A stretch of DNA of 64,000 nucleotides from Candidatus Gastranaerophilales bacterium (GCA_947625495.1 CANQOQ010000001.1:62001-126000), one strand, 5' to 3'. Positions 8,632 to 18,753 are shown, numbered from the stretch's first letter. The notes: generated by a model from the letters alone, not told the origin. Translations and numbers: made by a program.

Positions 8632-9594
8632 TTAATTTTCAATCAATAAACTTGCCCCGATAACACCTGCAGTATTACCGAGTTCAGCGTGAACCACTTC
8701 AACGGCGCTGCCTTGAATAGGCATGGTGCGTTTTTTTAAAGTTTCTTTTATCGGAATAAATAATAAATCTCCTGCATCAGCGACGCCGCCGCCTATAACA
8801 ATTTTTTCGGGGTTTAAAAGATTTACTACACTTGAAAGCCCTATTCCTATATAATTTCCGATTATTTCAAAAATCTTTTTAGCAACCACATCACCCTGTT
8901 TAGCTGCTTCTGCAACTATATATGGCGTTATATCAGGGTTTGCCAGTTCTCTGTATTTGGTAGATTTACCGCCTCTAATGTACTCCTCCGCCATAGCAAC
9001 TATTGCAGGACCTGAAGCAAAAGCTTCCAAACATCCGGTGTCACCGCAGCCGCATATCGGGCCGCCTTCCATTTGTAATTTTATATGTCCGATTTCACCT
9101 GCCGCATTACTTGCGCCTCTGACTAATTTCCCGTTAACAATTAAGCCTGAACCGATACCTGTTCCGACTGTAATACAAATAAGATTATTGGCTCCCTTGC
9201 CTGCTCCGTAATTAAGTTCTGCTAATGCCGCACATCTTACGTCATTATCTACCTTAACGGGAATTTCAAATTCTTTTGAAACAATATCAGCTATAGGAAT
9301 ATTAACCCACCCCGGGATATTGGGTGCAAGTCTTACTATACCGTTGTCGCAGTCAATCTGCCCCGGAAATCCGAACCCTATTCCGTCTATCATGTCTTTA
9401 TTTGTTTTTGATTCCTTCATTAAATTTCTGATAGCCGTTATTATATTTGATATTGTATATTCATAGCCCATTTCAGCTCTCGTCGGAACCGTGTCTGAAT
9501 ATACTATACTTCCTGATTTATCAACTAAAGCTACTTTTACGTTGGTGCCTCCAACATCTACCCCTATATTGTACTTTTTTGGTAATATTGACAT
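8632..9594 (-). CDS. glk: ROK-family glucokinase
   Basis: A 320-residue sugar kinase. The N-terminal phosphate-binding loop IGVDVGGTNVKVAL, the catalytic aspartate in KVDNDVR (D118), and the ROK zinc site (H170 plus C181, C183 and C188 in the CGCGDTGC motif) are all intact. ROK glucokinases phosphorylate glucose with ATP at the entry to glycolysis. The ATG at 9594 is chosen because AAGGAG lies six bases upstream; an in-frame TTG at 9600 is less well placed. It leads the operon with holA and holB, an odd pairing of metabolism with replication. Confidence 0.92.
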   Translation of the reverse strand: MSILPKKYNIGVDVGGTNVKVALVDKSGSIVYSDTVPTRAEMGYEYTISNIITAIRNLMKESKTNKDMIDGIGFGFPGQIDCDNGIVRLAPNIPGWVNIPIADIVSKEFEIPVKVDNDVRCAALAELNYGAGKGANNLICITVGTGIGSGLIVNGKLVRGASNAAGEIGHIKLQMEGGPICGCGDTGCLEAFASGPAIVAMAEEYIRGGKSTKYRELANPDITPYIVAEAAKQGDVVAKKIFEIIGNYIGIGLSSVVNLLNPEKIVIGGGVADAGDLLFIPIKETLKKRTMPIQGSAVEVVHAELGNTAGVIGASLLIEN

Positions 9595-9679
9595 CCTCAA
9601 CTCCTTAGACCTTCTATCTCTTTAAATAATAGCATAAAAACTTTTTCAGCTTTAATATTTTAAGTTTTTTATAGCTTTA

Positions 9680-9707
9680 TTGATATTTCAATTTTATTTT
9701 GTATGAT
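9680..9707 (+). promoter_or_regulatory. Promoter of pseudouridine synthase, predicted leaderless start
   Basis: TTGATA (9680-9685), a 16-base spacer and TATGAT (9702-9707) leave six bases before the ATG at 9714. No Shine-Dalgarno is present, so transcription should begin at the start codon. Confidence 0.7.
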
Positions 9708-9713
9708 TAAGTA

Positions 9714-10454
9714 ATGAAAAATCAAGAAATGAGATTAAATAAATATATAGCATTATCGGGATTTTGCTCTAGAAGAAAAGCTGATGAATATATTGAAGCG
9801 GGAAAAGTTAAGGTCAATGGCAATACTGTATCCGATTTTGGTTTTTCCGTTACGAAAAATGACAAAGTAACAATAGAAGGTAAATTATTAGAGCCTGAAG
9901 CTAAAACTTATATAAGATATTATAAACCCGCAGGCTATATTACAACTATGGATGATGAAAAGGGAAGAAAAACAATTTATGATATTCTCCCCGAAGAAGT
10001 TCAACACCTGAAACCTGTCGGCAGGCTCGATAAAGATTCAACGGGACTGTTAATTCTTACAAATGACGGAGATTTTATTAATGAATTTACGCACCCCTCC
10101 GTTAAAGTACCTAAAATATACAGGGTCTGTGCTCAAGGTAAATTAAATCTAAATGATTTAACTTTAATGGAAAAAGGTATTGAAATAGAAAAAGGACAAA
10201 TTGCTTATGCCCTTGCTCGTATTATTGAATTTGAAGGCAAAAATACCGTTTTAGAAATTATTCTTTATCAGGGACTTAACAGACAAATTAGAAAAATGCT
10301 TGATTTTCTCGGACACAGCGTTATTTCATTAAAAAGATTAAGTATGGGGCCTGTCGATTTAACTGGACTTAAAAAAGGTCAGTTTAAATATATTAAACAA
10401 AAACAAATAGACCAAATAAAAGCATATCTTAAAAAATTACAAAAAAATATATAA
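9714..10454 (+). CDS. rluB: rRNA pseudouridine synthase (RsuA/RluB family)
   Basis: A 246-residue protein with an N-terminal S4 RNA-binding domain (residues about 5-60, RLNKYIALSGFCSRRKAD) and a pseudouridine synthase domain. The catalytic aspartate is D106 in GRLDKDSTGLLILTNDG. The C-terminal QGLNRQIRKML block is typical. RluB modifies 23S rRNA and RsuA 16S rRNA; I favour RluB by length and motifs but the choice is not certain. A predicted leaderless transcript. Confidence 0.9.
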   Translation: MKNQEMRLNKYIALSGFCSRRKADEYIEAGKVKVNGNTVSDFGFSVTKNDKVTIEGKLLEPEAKTYIRYYKPAGYITTMDDEKGRKTIYDILPEEVQHLKPVGRLDKDSTGLLILTNDGDFINEFTHPSVKVPKIYRVCAQGKLNLNDLTLMEKGIEIEKGQIAYALARIIEFEGKNTVLEIILYQGLNRQIRKMLDFLGHSVISLKRLSMGPVDLTGLKKGQFKYIKQKQIDQIKAYLKKLQKNI

Positions 10455-10531
10455 ACTAAGTCCATTCTCTAATTATTCAAATGCAAAAAAATATTTTTTT
10501 AAGTTTTAGTTCAAATAAAAAGAATTAAACT

Positions 10532-12220
10532 ATGAGAATAAATTTTACTACACAAAGAATAAATAATTACTATCCTAAATTTTTACCGAAAGCAAATAAT
10601 TCATTTAGATATATACAGCCGTATACTGACACAGTAAGTTTTAAACATGACAAAAATTTATTGAATGAATCAGAAGGAAAAATATATGCAGAAAAATATA
10701 AACATGCAACGGCAGGATACAGAGGTGAATTAGGCGCAGATTTCAATGATAAATTTGTATATACTATGACACAAGCAGTAAGTAAGTATATGCATGACCA
10801 TAATTACAAAGAAACTATTGTCGGCGGAGATACAAGAACTGCAACAAAAATATATGCACCTCAAATCATAGACATATTACAAAACAACGGAATTAATGTT
10901 AAATACCCGCAATTAGACAGTTCAAAAAATGAAATTAGTCCTATTGCCAGTCCCGTTTTGTCAGTAATCACAGCTTTAAATAAAATTCCGATAAGTATAC
11001 TTTTAACGGCAAGCCACAATCCTTGGAAAGACGGAGGTTACAATTTTATTAAGCAAAACGGTATGGTTATCGACAATACTATCTCCGAAGAAATAGCTAA
11101 GAACATTTCTCAAATTACAAAAGAAGGTAATTATAAATCGGATTCATTACTTAAAGGAAAGAAAACGACGTTGAATCCTTATGAAATTTATAAAAATTAT
11201 ATAGAAACAAAAGGATTAATCGATTTTGAAAATATAAGAAAAAGTCCGCTTGAGATATATTATGAGGACTTTGGCGGAACCGGTAAATATTACTATCCTA
11301 AATTAATGGAAGATCACGGAATAAAATTAAAAGCAGTATTAAGTACTAAAACAAAAGGCCCTAATCCTACAGCAGAAAATATGAAGAATCTTGGAGAACT
11401 GGTCAAAAAATCAAAAAATCCTCTTAGAATAGGACTCGCAACTGATGGTGATTCAGACAGATTTGGAGTCGTTGATGAAAACGGCAATTTTATAGATGCT
11501 AATGATGTTCTTGTTCTTTGTGCTTATCATTTAATAAAAAATAAAGGAATGAAAGAAGGAAGTATTGTAATAAATCATTCGACATCTTCAAAAGTGAATG
11601 CCATTGCTCAATATTTTAATGAAAAGGGATACAATATTTATGTAGATGAAACTCCCGTAGGATTTAAATATTTAGGAAGGGAAATAGAACGGTTTAAAGA
11701 TACTCCAAAAGAAATTATATTAGCAGGAGAAGGATCTTCCGGCGGATTAACAATAAGAGGACATGTACCGGAAAAAGACGGATTTGTTGCGATTTCAATT
11801 TTAGCCGATTTAGTTGCTACGGAAAATAAACCTATAGGTGAAATATTATCGGATATAAATTGTTTAGTCCAAGGCAGCTTCAACAATGAAAATATTAATA
11901 TTAAATTCCCGTCAGAATCAGTAATGTCAAAAGCTGTTGAAAATTTTGCTCCGTATGCAATCGGATTAAAAGATAAACTTTTTGGTTTTGAAATTGATAA
12001 AGAAAAAACAAAAAAACATAAAGAACATATAGAGTCATTCAAACCCGAAGGCGACGGATATAAAATATATTTTAAAAACAGTTCTTCAATTCTTATAAGA
12101 AAAAGCGGAACAGAACCTGTTATGAGATATTGTATTGACACATCAGATCCTATTTGTCATAAATTACTTAAGAATTATTTAGTAAAATACGCACTTAAAT
12201 TAGGCGGAGAAATAATATAA
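10532..12220 (+). CDS. Phosphoglucomutase/phosphomannomutase with N-terminal extension
   Basis: Interconverts hexose 1- and 6-phosphates. The phosphoserine is S161 in TASHNPWKDGG, the metal-binding loop is TDGDSDRFG (D305, D307, D309), the sugar-binding loop is GEGSSGG and the phosphate loop is RKSGTEPVMR near the C-terminus. Before the usual start of the fold (about residue 55) there is an extra segment beginning MRINF and containing VSFKHD at 35-40, resembling the N-terminus of unrelated proteins in this window. The gene ends against a bidirectional terminator shared with pckA. Confidence 0.93.
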   Translation: MRINFTTQRINNYYPKFLPKANNSFRYIQPYTDTVSFKHDKNLLNESEGKIYAEKYKHATAGYRGELGADFNDKFVYTMTQAVSKYMHDHNYKETIVGGDTRTATKIYAPQIIDILQNNGINVKYPQLDSSKNEISPIASPVLSVITALNKIPISILLTASHNPWKDGGYNFIKQNGMVIDNTISEEIAKNISQITKEGNYKSDSLLKGKKTTLNPYEIYKNYIETKGLIDFENIRKSPLEIYYEDFGGTGKYYYPKLMEDHGIKLKAVLSTKTKGPNPTAENMKNLGELVKKSKNPLRIGLATDGDSDRFGVVDENGNFIDANDVLVLCAYHLIKNKGMKEGSIVINHSTSSKVNAIAQYFNEKGYNIYVDETPVGFKYLGREIERFKDTPKEIILAGEGSSGGLTIRGHVPEKDGFVAISILADLVATENKPIGEILSDINCLVQGSFNNENINIKFPSESVMSKAVENFAPYAIGLKDKLFGFEIDKEKTKKHKEHIESFKPEGDGYKIYFKNSSSILIRKSGTEPVMRYCIDTSDPICHKLLKNYLVKYALKLGGEII

Positions 12221-12250
12221 AAAAAGAACCGCATTTTGCGGTTCTTTTTT
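12221..12250. terminator. Bidirectional terminator between phosphohexomutase gene and pckA
   Basis: The stem AAGAACCGCA/TGCGGTTCTT around a short T-rich loop is flanked by A-run on one side and T-run on the other, so it works for both convergent genes. Confidence 0.9.
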
Positions 12251-12262
12251 AAAATATAATTA

Positions 12263-13861
12263 TTAAACACCGACTTTTGGTCTCGGGCCTGCACTAACGA
12301 TTTCAGAAGGCATATTAGGATATTTTTCTTTGAAATTATCACTAAACATTTGAGCCAATTTATTAGCTGAAGCATCGTATGCATTCTTATCAGCCCACAT
12401 ACCTCTTGCATCAAGCATTTCATCAGGCACGTTAGGACATTTTGTCGGATAATCAACATTAAATATATCGTGATGTTTGAATTCAATATTATCAAAATCA
12501 CCGTTTAAAGCAGCAGATACCATAGCACGAGTATAACTTAATTTCATACGTTTAGCACCTGAAGCAGCAGAGCCGCCGGCCCAGCCTGTATTAACCAGAT
12601 ATACTTTTGTTCCGTATTTATCAAGTTTATCACCAAGCATTTTTGCATATACTGAAGCATCCATCGGCATAAAAGGTTCACCAAACAATGTTGAGAATGT
12701 AGGTTGAGGTTCGGTTACCCCTCTTTCAGTTCCTGCAAGTTTAGATGTAAACCCTGTTACGAAGTGATACATTGCTGCATTTTTATCAAGTCTTGATATC
12801 GGAGGTAATACGCCAAACGCATCAGCTGTTAAGAATATAACAACTTTCGGGATTCCGCCTTTTGAAGGTACTTGTGCGTTATTAATATACTCAATAGGAT
12901 ATCCTACACGGGTATTTTCGGTTAAACTGCCGTCATTGAAATCAAATTCTCTTGTTTTATCATCCATAATAACGTTTTCAACAAGTGAACCAAATTTAAT
13001 AGCATTATATATATCAGGTTCATGTTCTTCCGAAAGATTAATACACTTAGCGTAGCAGCCGCCTTCAAAGTTAAATACACCGTCAGGAGACCAGCCATGT
13101 TCATCATCTCCGATTAATTTACGAGCAGGGTCTGCCGATAACGTTGTTTTTCCTGTTCCCGAAAGACCAAAGAATACTGCCGTTTCACCTGATACGGGAT
13201 CCATATTTGCACTGCAGTGCATCGGAAGTACATTCTTCTTTGTCATTACATAGTTCATTGTTGCGAATACTGATTTCTTTATTTCTCCGGCATATTGAGA
13301 ACCGCAAATAATAATAACATGAGCTTCATAATCAATTGCTATACATGCTTCAGAATTAACTCCGTCTGCCTCAGGATCACATTTAAATCCGGGAGCGCAT
13401 AATATTGTATAATCAGGTTCACCGTATGAAGCCAATTCTTGCATAGTCGGTCTGATTAAAAGCTGATGAATAAATAAATTTTGGCTTGCCAGTTCATTTA
13501 CTACTCTGAATTTTTGAGTATAAGTTTTATCTGCACCTGCGAAACCATCAAAAATAAATACTTCTCTATTTTGTAAGTATGCTGCTATTTTACCTTTTAT
13601 AGCATTGAATTTCTCTTGGGAAATAGGTCTGTTAACTTTTCCCCATGCTATTTCACTATGAATTGAAGGTGTATCTACAATAAATTTATCTTTAGGTGAT
13701 CTTCCCGTATATTTACCTGTAGTTACAACTAAAGCACCTTTATTACTCAGTTTGCCTTCGCCTCTTTTTACGGCAAATTCAGTTAATTCTGCCGGTGTAA
13801 GATTTCTATACACTGCTTTAGGAGATATAATCCCAAATTTTTCTATTCCGTATGTTTCCAT
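12263..13861 (-). CDS. pckA: Phosphoenolpyruvate carboxykinase (ATP)
   Basis: A 532-residue enzyme that interconverts oxaloacetate plus ATP with PEP plus CO2 plus ADP. The kinase-1 P-loop GLSGTGKTTLSADP, the preceding HCSANMDP segment, TGRSPKDKF near the N-terminus, and the DDEHGW metal block are all clear and mark the ATP-dependent type. The start is set at METYG because AGGAGG lies ideally upstream; an in-frame ATG 21 bases earlier would place this Shine-Dalgarno inside the coding region. In a fermenter it may run in the carboxylating direction toward succinate. Confidence 0.96.
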   Translation of the reverse strand: METYGIEKFGIISPKAVYRNLTPAELTEFAVKRGEGKLSNKGALVVTTGKYTGRSPKDKFIVDTPSIHSEIAWGKVNRPISQEKFNAIKGKIAAYLQNREVFIFDGFAGADKTYTQKFRVVNELASQNLFIHQLLIRPTMQELASYGEPDYTILCAPGFKCDPEADGVNSEACIAIDYEAHVIIICGSQYAGEIKKSVFATMNYVMTKKNVLPMHCSANMDPVSGETAVFFGLSGTGKTTLSADPARKLIGDDEHGWSPDGVFNFEGGCYAKCINLSEEHEPDIYNAIKFGSLVENVIMDDKTREFDFNDGSLTENTRVGYPIEYINNAQVPSKGGIPKVVIFLTADAFGVLPPISRLDKNAAMYHFVTGFTSKLAGTERGVTEPQPTFSTLFGEPFMPMDASVYAKMLGDKLDKYGTKVYLVNTGWAGGSAASGAKRMKLSYTRAMVSAALNGDFDNIEFKHHDIFNVDYPTKCPNVPDEMLDARGMWADKNAYDASANKLAQMFSDNFKEKYPNMPSEIVSAGPRPKVGV

Positions 13862-13916
13862 GTTATCCTCCTCTGTTAACATCGCTTTTTAATTTTTAGA
13901 ATAGCACAAAATATTA

Positions 13917-13955
13917 AAAAATCCACCTCTATTATTAAAGGCGGATTTTAAAAAT
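13917..13955 (-). terminator. Terminator of the 39-residue peptide gene
   Basis: Read on the minus strand, AAATCCGCC pairs with GGTGGATTT (one G-T pair) and is followed by T residues. It lies immediately after the small ORF and upstream of pckA, separating the two transcripts. Confidence 0.7.
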
Positions 13956-14075
13956 TTAGTTTTCACTACTTTGCATTTGTGATTGTGTTTCATTTGCTTT
14001 TTTATGTTTATCCATAAATTTAGAAAGCCCGAAACCTATACCAATCATGGCACCTAACATTAATAACTTATGCAT
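13956..14075 (-). CDS. Small membrane peptide, 39 residues
   Basis: A short ORF starting MHKLLMLGAMIGIGFGLSKF and ending in a polar Gln/Ser-rich tail. GGGAGG lies eight bases upstream of the ATG and a hairpin terminator follows the stop, so it has the full set of gene signals despite its size. The N-terminal half is a glycine-containing hydrophobic helix, then comes a KFMDKHKK basic patch, suggesting one membrane span with the C-terminus inside. Function is unknown; no related named peptide is recognised. Confidence 0.65.
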   Translation of the reverse strand: MHKLLMLGAMIGIGFGLSKFMDKHKKANETQSQMQSSEN

Positions 14076-14180
14076 AAAATATTCCCTCCCTTTTAAATCA
14101 TTTACATGTTAATTAATGTTTTTAGCTTTTTCCATATACAAACCACAGAAATTAGGGATAGTCATTTTTACTTATAAGTT

Positions 14181-14209
14181 TTGATTTAGAACTCATATTA
14201 GATTATAAT
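14181..14209 (+). promoter_or_regulatory. Promoter of radical SAM gene
   Basis: TTGATT (14181-14186), a 17-base spacer and TATAAT (14204-14209) precede the gene by 26 bases, leaving a short leader with an AAAGGG ribosome site. Confidence 0.7.
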
Positions 14210-14235
14210 TATTTATACAATTTCAAAGGGTAATC

Positions 14236-15012
14236 ATGTTTTTTTGTTTTAAAAAAAATAATAATTTTGAGAAACCAAAGTTTAACTATATAGAAACACA
14301 AATAATTGACTATTGTAATTTAAATTGCGAACACTGTACATCTTTTTGCAATTTACAGAACAATAGGAATAAAGCAGATATAAAGGAATATATAAATGAT
14401 ATTAAAGAGTTATCAAAAAAATTTGAAGTACAGCAGATAAGAATACTTGGCGGAGAACCGCTGCTTCATCCTGATTTAAAACTTTTTCTTGAGCAAACAA
14501 GAAAATATTTACCTGAATCTACTATCAATATTGTAACTAACGGTATACTGCTTCCTCAAATGGATAATGTTTTTTGGGATACTATGAAAAACAACAGGAT
14601 TGTAATAGACTGGACAGTTTATCCTATTATGAAAGATAAACTAATCACAATTAGAAATTTAATCAAATCTCATAATATAAAATGTTATCCGTATTTTGTA
14701 AAATTTTTTATAGATGAAATAAATAAGGAAGGTAATTCTGATATAAAAAAAGCATTTAAAAATTGTACAATAAAAAAATGTATTAATTTATATGACCATA
14801 AAATATACCAATGCTCTGCTTTATGCAGAAAATATTATAATCAAAAATATAATGTAAATTATGATTTACCTATGGGTCTTGATTTATACAAAACTTCAGC
14901 AGAAGAAATATATAGGAAATTAGTTTTAAATCCCAAACCTTTTAAAGCTTGTAAATATTGTCATGAGGAGTATTTTCTTCACAAATGGTCAAATAAAAAT
15001 GATAATTTATAA
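14236..15012 (+). CDS. Radical SAM protein with C-terminal cysteine cluster
   Basis: A 258-residue radical SAM enzyme. The 4Fe-4S cluster motif CxxxCxxC is at C27, C31 and C34 (YCNLNCEHC), followed by the SAM-binding RILGGEPLLHPD block. Seven further cysteines lie in the C-terminal third (around CTIKKC, QCSALC and CKYCHE), compatible with an auxiliary SPASM/twitch-like cluster. No precursor peptide is evident next to it. Substrate unknown; relatives of this short type are often found in glycan or cofactor loci. Confidence 0.75.
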   Translation: MFFCFKKNNNFEKPKFNYIETQIIDYCNLNCEHCTSFCNLQNNRNKADIKEYINDIKELSKKFEVQQIRILGGEPLLHPDLKLFLEQTRKYLPESTINIVTNGILLPQMDNVFWDTMKNNRIVIDWTVYPIMKDKLITIRNLIKSHNIKCYPYFVKFFIDEINKEGNSDIKKAFKNCTIKKCINLYDHKIYQCSALCRKYYNQKYNVNYDLPMGLDLYKTSAEEIYRKLVLNPKPFKACKYCHEEYFLHKWSNKNDNL

Positions 15013-15058
15013 ATTGTTTTATAATAATTAATATAAAATAAACAATATTAGGAGAATT

Positions 15059-16357
15059 ATGGAATTTTCTTTTATTCATATTTCAGATATACATATAGGC
15101 AGGGCATTTTCAAGTATTAACAATTATTCCTTTGATGAGAAAGTCAAGAATATTTATAATAATGCAACAGAAAAGGCTTTTAACAGATTTATAGATTTTT
15201 CCCTGTCAGCTCAGCCCGATTTTATTCTAATATCAGGCGACACCTTTGATAATATCGAACAAGATTTTAAATCAAAATTAATATTGAAAGAGGGGCTTAA
15301 AAAACTTGAAAAAAACGGAATAAAAGTTTATTTAATATGCGGAAATCATGACCCCGTAAATGCTTATAATAAAAATACTTTTGATTTTGACGAAAATTCA
15401 TTAATAAAAATTATAGGCATAAATTCTGAGAGATACTCGGATTTTACGGTAACCGATAAAGATAATAATAAAATAGCAGTAATTCATGCTTTAAGTTATA
15501 CGGAAAACCACATGAGTGAAAATCCTTTAAAATATTTCTCTACGATTAAAGAGGATGAAAAGGATACATTTCACATAGGTTTACTGCACTGTGACATAGA
15601 AAACACAGATAACAGCCAGTATGCCCCCTGCAAGGCAGATGAACTCAGGAATTTCAATTATAACTATTGGGCTTTAGGCCATATTCATATTCCGATTAAA
15701 AAAGATAATAATATTTTCTATTCAGGAACTCTTCAAGGCAGAAATCCCAAAGAAACAGGGATTCACGGATTCAGATTTATAAAAGTCAATAATAATATAA
15801 TAACCGAAAATAAATTTATTCCCTCTGATATTATCAGATTTGAAGATATGGAAATAAACTTATCCGATACAAAAGATATAACATCCTCATATTCGGATAT
15901 TTCAGATAAATTAAATAACTTTATCTTAAATGAAACAAATTCTTTATGTGAATTATTTCTTATAAAGCTTAAACTTACGGGAAATATAGAGTTTTATGAT
16001 GAAATAAATGATGAATATTATAAAACAATAACAGAAAAGATAAAGGATATTTTCAGCTCAAAAATATATATTTCTGATATAAATAACGAAACAAATCCCA
16101 AAATTGATGAAAATATTCTGAAAAATGATGACGGGATATCGGGTGAAATATATAGAACTGCCGATAACGAAAATATTAATGAATCTTTTAATAAGGCTCA
16201 AGCTGATTTTAGCAATATAATTTCATATTGCAAATTTACGGATGAAGAATACAGTCAATTTAAAACAGAACTTTATGAGGAAATAAAAAAATCATTAATA
16301 AATTTAGCTAATAACGTTTACTTTAATGAAAATAAAGAGGATATAGTATATGAATAA
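15059..16357 (+). CDS. Metallophosphoesterase, YhaO/SbcD-like DNA exonuclease subunit
   Basis: A 432-residue protein whose first 230 residues form a calcineurin-like phosphoesterase domain: D10 and H12 (ISDIHIG), ISGDTFDN, GNHDP, and the later LLHCDIE and LGHIHIP motifs. The C-terminal half is less conserved and would contact the ATPase partner. The AAA gene begins inside its last codons (eight-base overlap), so the pair is translationally coupled, as in yhaO-yhaN and sbcD-sbcC. Likely a nuclease in double-strand break or hairpin processing. AGGAG lies upstream of the start. Confidence 0.85.
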   Translation: MEFSFIHISDIHIGRAFSSINNYSFDEKVKNIYNNATEKAFNRFIDFSLSAQPDFILISGDTFDNIEQDFKSKLILKEGLKKLEKNGIKVYLICGNHDPVNAYNKNTFDFDENSLIKIIGINSERYSDFTVTDKDNNKIAVIHALSYTENHMSENPLKYFSTIKEDEKDTFHIGLLHCDIENTDNSQYAPCKADELRNFNYNYWALGHIHIPIKKDNNIFYSGTLQGRNPKETGIHGFRFIKVNNNIITENKFIPSDIIRFEDMEINLSDTKDITSSYSDISDKLNNFILNETNSLCELFLIKLKLTGNIEFYDEINDEYYKTITEKIKDIFSSKIYISDINNETNPKIDENILKNDDGISGEIYRTADNENINESFNKAQADFSNIISYCKFTDEEYSQFKTELYEEIKKSLINLANNVYFNENKEDIVYE

Positions 16358-18737
16358 ATTCACTATTGATAACGTTATTATAGAAAAAAGCGATAAAGAT
16401 ATAAAAACCGGTGTTAAATACAATTTTGAGGAAGGTATAAATATAGTCTGCGGTAAAAATGAAGCCGGCAAAAGTTCATTAATGAAATTTCTCAAAGGCG
16501 CATTCTTTTGTCCGAATAAAATTGATAACGGCAAGATTTTCTTCTCAATATGGGAAAAGGGCTTAAAAAAATCTTATCGTGCAGATATAAAAAATGACAG
16601 GAAAAAGGACAAACGCTGCATATTATATAACTCCGATAACGAAACGGAAAATTATTCTTTAATTACAAATAATATTAACCAAAAATATTTTGAACAAGGG
16701 TTTACCATAAATCTTGATGATTTAATAAGTTTGGAATATGACAACAGTAAAACCCTTATCAACGTGATAAAAGACCCTTCGGGTGATAAGCTCGGCAGCT
16801 ATACAAAGGAATATGAAACACAAATATCAAAGTATATGGGAGCAAATAAAAAACCTAAAAATACAATTACCGAAATAACAGACAAAATTAATTCATTAAA
16901 CATTAAAATATCAGAATTATCAAAAAAAGAATCTGACTATAACAGTTATATAATGCAAATTCGAAAACTTGATGATGAAATACAAATTCTTGAACAAAAA
17001 GAAAAATCTTCAGTTATTTTTACCAATCTTCAACAATATAATCAATCTTTATTAAAATACAATGATGATTTACAAAAACTGATTTCGGAATTTAACGAAA
17101 AATTATATCAAAATAAAGAAATCTATCTTAAAATCATTCAAAATACGGGGAAATTTGAATCAAATATCGAAAATATTATTAAAAACAAACAAAAACTTGA
17201 AGCAGTTAATGTGCATTTAGCTTCCGATATTAACAGATTAAATAATGACTTTAATACCCGTCTTGATGAAGAACAAATTATTAATTTTAATATTAATTAT
17301 GAAAATGTTAATAAAATAAATATGTTAACAGAAAACATTAATGAAGCAAAAAATGATATTAAAAATTACGAAAAAGATATTGAAGATTTAGAATTTACTA
17401 TACTGAATTTAAAAAAAGAATCTGAAATTCCGGATACAAAGGATAACAAAATTCTAAATCCCATAATTTATTTATTATTATTTATATTCTTATCTTTTAT
17501 CGGAATTTATTTATTTACTCAAAATATGTATCCTGCTGCAATAAGTTCATCAGTTGCATCTATTTTGTTTTTTATTATTTTTATAGTTTTAAAACTGGAA
17601 AATAACCATAAAATTATTAAGCAAAAAATTGAACAAAACAGCAATAATATCCTGTTAAATCAGGAAAAAATCCTTATATTAAAGGATAAGATAAAAGAAA
17701 TTCATAACAAAATCGAGCAAAATTCTGTTGAAATAAATAATATTATTAAAGAAGATAACGAAAATGTATATCTCCCAATAAAAAACTATATTCAAATTAT
17801 AGAACTCATTAAATCAATAAAAACCAAACTTATTGAAAAAAGAAATATTGTTGATGAAATAAATGAACTTGAATTAAAAAACGAAAAAATAATTAAAGAT
17901 TTTAATGATTTTATAATACAAAACGAAATCAATATTTCATTAAATACCGATTTAAAAGAAAATACGGATAAATTAATAAAATTAAATGAAGAAAACAATA
18001 AATTAAAAACTCAAATCAGCTCTTTAAATACATTAATAGAAAACGTAAAAAACAAGATAGCAGAACTTGAAAAAGAAAAAATTCATACGGAATATAAAAT
18101 CAATATTGAAACAGAGACTCCCGAAGAATTGGTACAAATGAAAAAAATTAAACAAAATGAAAAAACAGAACTTTTAAAACAATATAATTTTAAAGATTTT
18201 GAGAGTATATCAAGTTTAAAAAATGAAAAAAATATACTTATAAATTCACTTCGTAAAATTTTAAAAAGCCTGATATTAAATAAAGCAAAACAAATAGTAA
18301 CTGAAAAAGCAAAAAATAATTTTGACAAAACTCAACCTGATTTAATTAATGCTCAAAAATATTTATCAATCATAACAGGAGGCAAATATACGCTTATAAA
18401 TGCCTCAGCAGAAGAAATAACAAATAAAGACGGAACAATAATAAAGAAATGGAATGAACTTTCAAGAGGTACAAAAGAACAATTATATCTGGCATTAAGA
18501 TTAGGTTATGCTTCTAATTATTCCAAAGATAAATCAACTCTTATGCCTAACGGCAAACCGGATTTGCCTGTTATTATTGATGATGCGTTCGTTAATTTTG
18601 ACTTTGAACGTATTGCAAATGTTTTTAATTGTTTAAATGAAATTTCTAAAACAAATCAAATTATTTATTTTACCTGTCATGGAGATTTTATTATGAACAG
18701 ATTAAACCAAGATGTAAATGTTATTAATATAGATTAA
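16350..18737 (+). CDS. YhaN/SbcC-like AAA ATPase with membrane segment in the coiled coil
   Basis: A 795-residue SMC/Rad50-type ATPase. Walker A is GKNEAGKSS at residues 35-43, the ABC signature is LSRGTKEQL and Walker B is PVIIDDAFVNFD near the C-terminus. Two long coiled coils (about 170-365 and 415-640) flank two hydrophobic helices at about 372-412 instead of a Rad50 zinc hook. This hydrophobic tip is a feature of the YhaN branch and suggests anchoring of the complex to the membrane. Partner of the overlapping metallophosphoesterase. Confidence 0.85.
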   Translation: MNKFTIDNVIIEKSDKDIKTGVKYNFEEGINIVCGKNEAGKSSLMKFLKGAFFCPNKIDNGKIFFSIWEKGLKKSYRADIKNDRKKDKRCILYNSDNETENYSLITNNINQKYFEQGFTINLDDLISLEYDNSKTLINVIKDPSGDKLGSYTKEYETQISKYMGANKKPKNTITEITDKINSLNIKISELSKKESDYNSYIMQIRKLDDEIQILEQKEKSSVIFTNLQQYNQSLLKYNDDLQKLISEFNEKLYQNKEIYLKIIQNTGKFESNIENIIKNKQKLEAVNVHLASDINRLNNDFNTRLDEEQIINFNINYENVNKINMLTENINEAKNDIKNYEKDIEDLEFTILNLKKESEIPDTKDNKILNPIIYLLLFIFLSFIGIYLFTQNMYPAAISSSVASILFFIIFIVLKLENNHKIIKQKIEQNSNNILLNQEKILILKDKIKEIHNKIEQNSVEINNIIKEDNENVYLPIKNYIQIIELIKSIKTKLIEKRNIVDEINELELKNEKIIKDFNDFIIQNEINISLNTDLKENTDKLIKLNEENNKLKTQISSLNTLIENVKNKIAELEKEKIHTEYKINIETETPEELVQMKKIKQNEKTELLKQYNFKDFESISSLKNEKNILINSLRKILKSLILNKAKQIVTEKAKNNFDKTQPDLINAQKYLSIITGGKYTLINASAEEITNKDGTIIKKWNELSRGTKEQLYLALRLGYASNYSKDKSTLMPNGKPDLPVIIDDAFVNFDFERIANVFNCLNEISKTNQIIYFTCHGDFIMNRLNQDVNVINID

Positions 18738-18753
18738 TTATTTTCGTTTGTTT

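Noticed and set aside
11638-12141. 167-codon ORF antisense to the phosphohexomutase gene
   Set aside because: The sense strand has clear catalytic motifs across this region; the antisense frame has none and no start signals.
12175-12501. 108-codon ORF on the minus strand at the pckA 3' end
   Set aside because: It overlaps the pckA C-terminus and the terminator in another frame.
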